Of a stretch of DNA of 64,000 nucleotides, positions 60,648 through 64,000 are shown piece after piece. The position numbers and the translations under genes were made by a program. Under the pieces are notes generated by a model that was not told where the DNA came from, made no database searches, and saw nothing but the letters and a program-made list of their open reading frames with translations. The first letter of the stretch is position 1, and the number at the start of each line of letters is the position of its first letter. Source of the DNA: CBDFKU01 sp965248975 (GTDB lineage Bacteria; Chloroflexota; Dehalococcoidia; Lucifugimonadales; JAGWBF01); NCBI GenBank assembly GCA_965248975.1, contig CBDFKU010000019.1, positions 124,001 to 188,000 of the forward strand, written 5' to 3'.

Positions 60648-61667
60648 TCAGCGCAATTGGACAGTTCTGGGTCCGAGAGATTGGGGAGAAGAAGCTCCTG
60701 GTTTGAGGGTTTCTCTGACCTCCTGATTGTACCGCCTCCGCCGGTCAAAAGTCTCTCGCTGTACCTCCTTCCTCTGGGCTAGAATTGCCTCCAGACGGCC
60801 TTCCAGCACGTCAGCCGGAGTTACAACCCTCAGCGCCTGATGATATCTTCGGTAGTTGTAGAACTCGACGAAGTCCCGGATGGCCGCCTCCAGGTCTTCC
60901 ACCACCTCGTATGGCACCTGGTTAATGTCGTCTTTCAGGGTTCGGTGATATCTCTCCAGCTTCCCGTTGGTCTGAGGGTGATAGGGTGCTGCCAGGACGT
61001 GGCGAATGCCCACCACCCGCATGTACTCGCGGAAGGCCCGCGATACATAACCTGAGCCATTATCTGAGAGGAGCTTGGTCCGATCCTCCAGAGGTACATC
61101 AGTCATACCAGTAGAGTCAACAGCTTCCTGGACCACCTCTATGAGGGAGTCGGCCGTCATGTCCTGTTGCACCTTCCAGGCCAAGATGAACCGGGAGTAG
61201 TCGTCCATCACCGTCACGAGGTAGTAGTAGCCCCATCCCACTACACGGAAGTAGGAGGCATCGGTGGCCCACAGATGGTGGGGCCCTGTGGTCTTGTGCT
61301 GGTACTCTTTGCCCGCTGCCAACTGGTATTCGATCCGTTTCACCAGACCCTCCCGTCTCAGGATACGATAGACTGTGGAGGCGGAGACCGATAGGCCTCT
61401 GTGGTCGGTGAGCCAAGCTGCCAACTGCCGGCTTCGCCAGGTCGGCATCTCACGGGCTGCCGCCAGCACTACTGCCTCCTCTTCTGGATGCAGGCGATTC
61501 CAGGGCCTCTCAGTTCCTTCCGTACCCTCCCAACTACCCTGCCGGTGCCTCCACCTCCACCAATAATACGTGCTCCTGGAAATGCCAAGCTCCCTGAGTC
61601 GCCTGTTCTTCCCTCTACCATGTCGCTCCACCTCAGCCACGACCTTCGATTGCTCCACTACGCTCAT
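60648..61667 (-). CDS. IS3-family transposase OrfB
   Basis: A 339-residue DDE integrase-type transposase. The N-terminal HTH_21-type part has LRELGISRSTYYWWRWRHR and YRILRREGLVKRIEYQ. The rve core has HHLWATDASYFRVVGWGYYY (first Asp), KLLSDNGSGYVSRAFREYMR (second Asp) and TNGKLERYHRTLKDDINQVP (Glu). Its stop codon lies in the terminal repeat. ATG 61667 overlaps the end of orfA (ATGA), so it is coupled, with or without frameshifting. All catalytic residues are present. Confidence 0.94.
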   Translation of the reverse strand: MSVVEQSKVVAEVERHGRGKNRRLRELGISRSTYYWWRWRHRQGSWEGTEGTERPWNRLHPEEEAVVLAAAREMPTWRSRQLAAWLTDHRGLSVSASTVYRILRREGLVKRIEYQLAAGKEYQHKTTGPHHLWATDASYFRVVGWGYYYLVTVMDDYSRFILAWKVQQDMTADSLIEVVQEAVDSTGMTDVPLEDRTKLLSDNGSGYVSRAFREYMRVVGIRHVLAAPYHPQTNGKLERYHRTLKDDINQVPYEVVEDLEAAIRDFVEFYNYRRYHQALRVVTPADVLEGRLEAILAQRKEVQRETFDRRRRYNQEVRETLKPGASSPQSLGPRTVQLR

Positions 61668-62068
61668 GCGACGGTGCCGTTGTCGTGTAGGGGCGGCAGA
61701 GCTGTTTTTTTGAAGCGGTGCAACTCCAGGGACAACTCACCCACCAGCTGCTTCAGTTCACTGTTCTCCCGCTTGAGCTGCTCTATCTCTTGCCGGGTCG
61801 CATCACGCACACTGTCCCGAGTCAACCTCTCCTTCCCAGCTTCCATAAACTCCTTCGTCCAGGCGTAGTAGGAGTGGGGTTTGATTCCTTCCCGTCGGCA
61901 CAGGTCATTAACGGTAGTCTCCCGTCTGAATCCCTCCAAGACGATGCGGATCTTCTCTTCAGGGGTATACTTACGGCGGGTCGCTGCACGGACCTGACGC
62001 ACGAAGCTTCGTGTCTCCTGGCTTCGCTCCTCAGCTTGACTGGCCTGATCCTCTACCTGGGTCATCAA
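61664..62068 (-). CDS. IS3-family transposase OrfA
   Basis: A 134-residue OrfA: RRKYTPEEKIRIVLEGFRRE, TTVNDLCRREGIKPHSYYAW (helix-turn-helix), and a leucine zipper (QEIEQLKRENSELKQLVGEL). It binds the IS ends. It begins with ATG 62068 or 62065. Confidence 0.92.
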   Translation of the reverse strand: MMTQVEDQASQAEERSQETRSFVRQVRAATRRKYTPEEKIRIVLEGFRRETTVNDLCRREGIKPHSYYAWTKEFMEAGKERLTRDSVRDATRQEIEQLKRENSELKQLVGELSLELHRFKKTALPPLHDNGTVA

Positions 62069-62170
62069 TGACTCCTTTCACTTAGGGTTAATCTACCCCT
62101 CTGAAGGAGCCTCTACCACCCCCAACCTCCTCGGTTTTCTAGGCCTCAATAGTGTCCAATTGCGCTGACA

Positions 62171-62743
<573 letters not shown>

Positions 62744-62941
62744 GGCGACCTTCTCGATTCTTCCCACCCCGCTTGTACAAGTCAGGATTGTAGAACATAT
62801 GTACCACCATGTCAAGGACTGTTGCGCAATTGTCTCTACACAAACCTTAGCACTTAGACTTCTCAAGCGTAAATTGATTCGCGCCCCTATCTTTGGTATT
62901 CTGAGTACAGATGAGCATATCTAGCAAAGGGTGAAGCACTC

Positions 62942-64000
62942 ATGAAGGAAGTCATACAGGAAGCGGTGCAGCTCCTGCAGGACAACGAGCCCTGCGTCCT
63001 GGCCACGGTGGTGAGGACCAAGGGCTCGACGCCCCAGAAGCCCGGAGCCAAGCTGCTGGTGCGCAAGGACGGCAGCGGCCTGGGCACCCTGGGCGGCGGC
63101 TGTGTCGAAGGGGACATCTGGTTCGCCGCCAAGGAGATCATGCGCCGCAAGGGCGGCCCCGAGTTCAAGGACTACCTGCTCAACGAGGACATCGCCGCCC
63201 GTGACGGACTGGTCTGTGGCGGCACCATGTATTTTTTCCTGGAGCCGCTGTGGGAGCCCGGCGAGTTCCTGCCCTTCGGCGGCGAGATAATGGACGCCTA
63301 CCAAAGCGGCACCCCCGTCGCAGTCGCCACCGTGGTGAAAGCCGACTCGGGCCGGGCGGCCATGGGGGCCAAGCTCCTGCTGCGCGAGGACGGTTCCACC
63401 TACGGCTCCCTGGGGAACCCTGACCTGGACGAGGCGGCTCTGGAGGCGGCCCGCCGGGTGGCCGACCTGGGCAACAATGAGTACGTCCTGACCCACAAGG
63501 GCGTGGAGATTTTCGTCGAGGGCTTCACCACGCCCCCTACCTTGGTGCTTATGGGCGGCGGACACGTGTCCAAGGCCACCTACGCCCTGGCCCGCATGCT
63601 GGGCTTCAGGGTCTACGTAGTGGACGACCGGCACCAGTTCGCCAACCCCGAGCGCTTCCCCGAGGCCGAGGGCACGGTGGTCGTGCCCGACTACACCCAG
63701 GGCCTCGATCAGGTCCCCATAAACGCCAACACATTCATCGTGATCGCCACACGGGGCCACTGGTTCGACGACCTGGCCCTGGAGGCGGCGGTCCGCACCC
63801 CCGCCCGGTACGTTGGACTCCTGGGAAGCCGCCGCAAGACGATCCTCATATACCAACGCCCTGGTGCAGCTTGGAGTCTCGCCGGAGAGGCTGAAGGCGG
63901 TCCACGCCCCGGTCGGCCTGGACATAGGCGCCCTCACGCCCGATGAGCTGGCGGTGAGCATCATGTCCGAGATAACCATGTTTCGCCACGGTGGCTCGGG
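62942..64000 (+). pseudogene. XdhC/CoxI-family protein with frameshift, continuing past window end
   Basis: The first 300 residues (62942 to about 63850) give XdhC: VLATVVRTKGSTPQKPGAKL, GLGTLGGGCVEGDIWFAAKE, and a C-terminal Rossmann part VLMGGGHVSKATYALARMLG with TRGHWFDDLALEAAVRTPAR and YVGLLGSRRKT. From about 63853 the right continuation is in the next frame: NALVQLGVSPERLKAVHAPV, GLDIGALTPDELAVSIMSEI. One base lost or gained in CATATACCAACG breaks it; alternatively an assembly error. XdhC binds molybdenum cofactor and inserts its sulfurated form into xanthine-dehydrogenase-type enzymes. ATG 62942 follows AAAGGGTGAAGCACTC. Confidence 0.88.

Larger units (their letters stand above)
60646..62170 (-). 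mobile_element. IS3-family insertion sequence 2, intact
   Basis: A 1,525-bp element with perfect 18-bp inverted ends: TGTCAGCGCAATTGGACA at 60646 and its reverse complement ending at 62170. orfA and orfB overlap by 4 nt and are both open. Flanking bases (GGG on the left, CCC on the right) are not a direct repeat. DNA that should join the DUF5131 3' end to the TcmP 5' end is missing on both sides, so a deletion took place with or after insertion. Confidence 0.88.

Noticed and set aside
61375..61868. Plus-strand frames across IS3 element 2
   Set aside because: Antisense to intact orfA/orfB, which have all catalytic motifs.
62921..63979. 352-codon minus-strand frame opposite XdhC
   Set aside because: Antisense of the XdhC gene; no family and no ribosome site.

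Overview
The window is GC-rich bacterial DNA in which a conserved chromosomal backbone is interrupted by one large integrated element. The backbone combines a one-chain ETF beta-alpha fusion, a split D-glutamate cyclase pair, an FAD-dependent GMC oxidoreductase, an SMP-30 lactonase, an amidohydrolase, an XdhC-type protein and long VWA and DEAD-box proteins. This resembles gene content I associate with uncultivated Chloroflexota (Dehalococcoidia/SAR202-like). That assignment is inference; no rRNA or other marker gene is present.

Left chromosomal arm (1-16.9 kb): nicotinate phosphoribosyltransferase (cut by the window start), fused ETF, an AF2212-type antitoxin with a frameshifted PIN toxin, a 3-hydroxyisobutyrate-dehydrogenase-like enzyme, the DUF4392/DUF1445 pair, an atypical OmpR-type regulator, an amidohydrolase, an alpha/beta hydrolase, a MITE with other repeats, a GMC oxidoreductase, a DEAD-box helicase, an SMP-30 lactonase and threonine synthase. 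The arm ends in the 3' part of a lipoprotein gene.

Integrated element (16888-55208, 38,312 bp per unit): the lipoprotein gene is split. Its 5' part lies at 55200-55727 and its 3' part at 15904-16896. Both break points carry the same 9 bp (GGAATCACC), and removing everything between them restores one in-frame 503-codon lipoprotein. A large serine recombinase gene (53629) runs across the right junction. Inside are a second serine recombinase, two inverted paralogous copies of a coupling-type ATPase plus replication-relaxation protein, a VirB2-like pilin, a VirB4 ATPase, two related HTH switch modules (one with an ImmA-type peptidase), VapBC-like and HigBA-like toxin-antitoxin pairs, NYN, DUF3800, PAPS-reductase-like and DUF1016 genes, and a decayed zone. 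The decayed zone (26-37.5 kb) holds a broken IS3, an IS1182 with a 165-bp perfect inverted repeat, a broken leucine-rich-repeat surface protein with 11 tandem 72-bp repeats, and degraded copies of an HTH/coiled-coil family. It looks like a composite integrative conjugative element.

Right chromosomal arm (55.2-64 kb): lipoprotein 5' part, MOSC protein, enoyl-CoA hydratase, a VWA protein of MoxR/chelatase type, and a three-Cys-motif (DUF5131)/TcmP pair wrecked by an intact IS3-family element. A frameshifted XdhC gene runs off the window end.

Several genes (PIN, TcmP, XdhC, a membrane protein, the IS3 transposase) are interrupted by single-base frameshifts. Some may be real decay and some may be assembly error; the sequence alone cannot decide.
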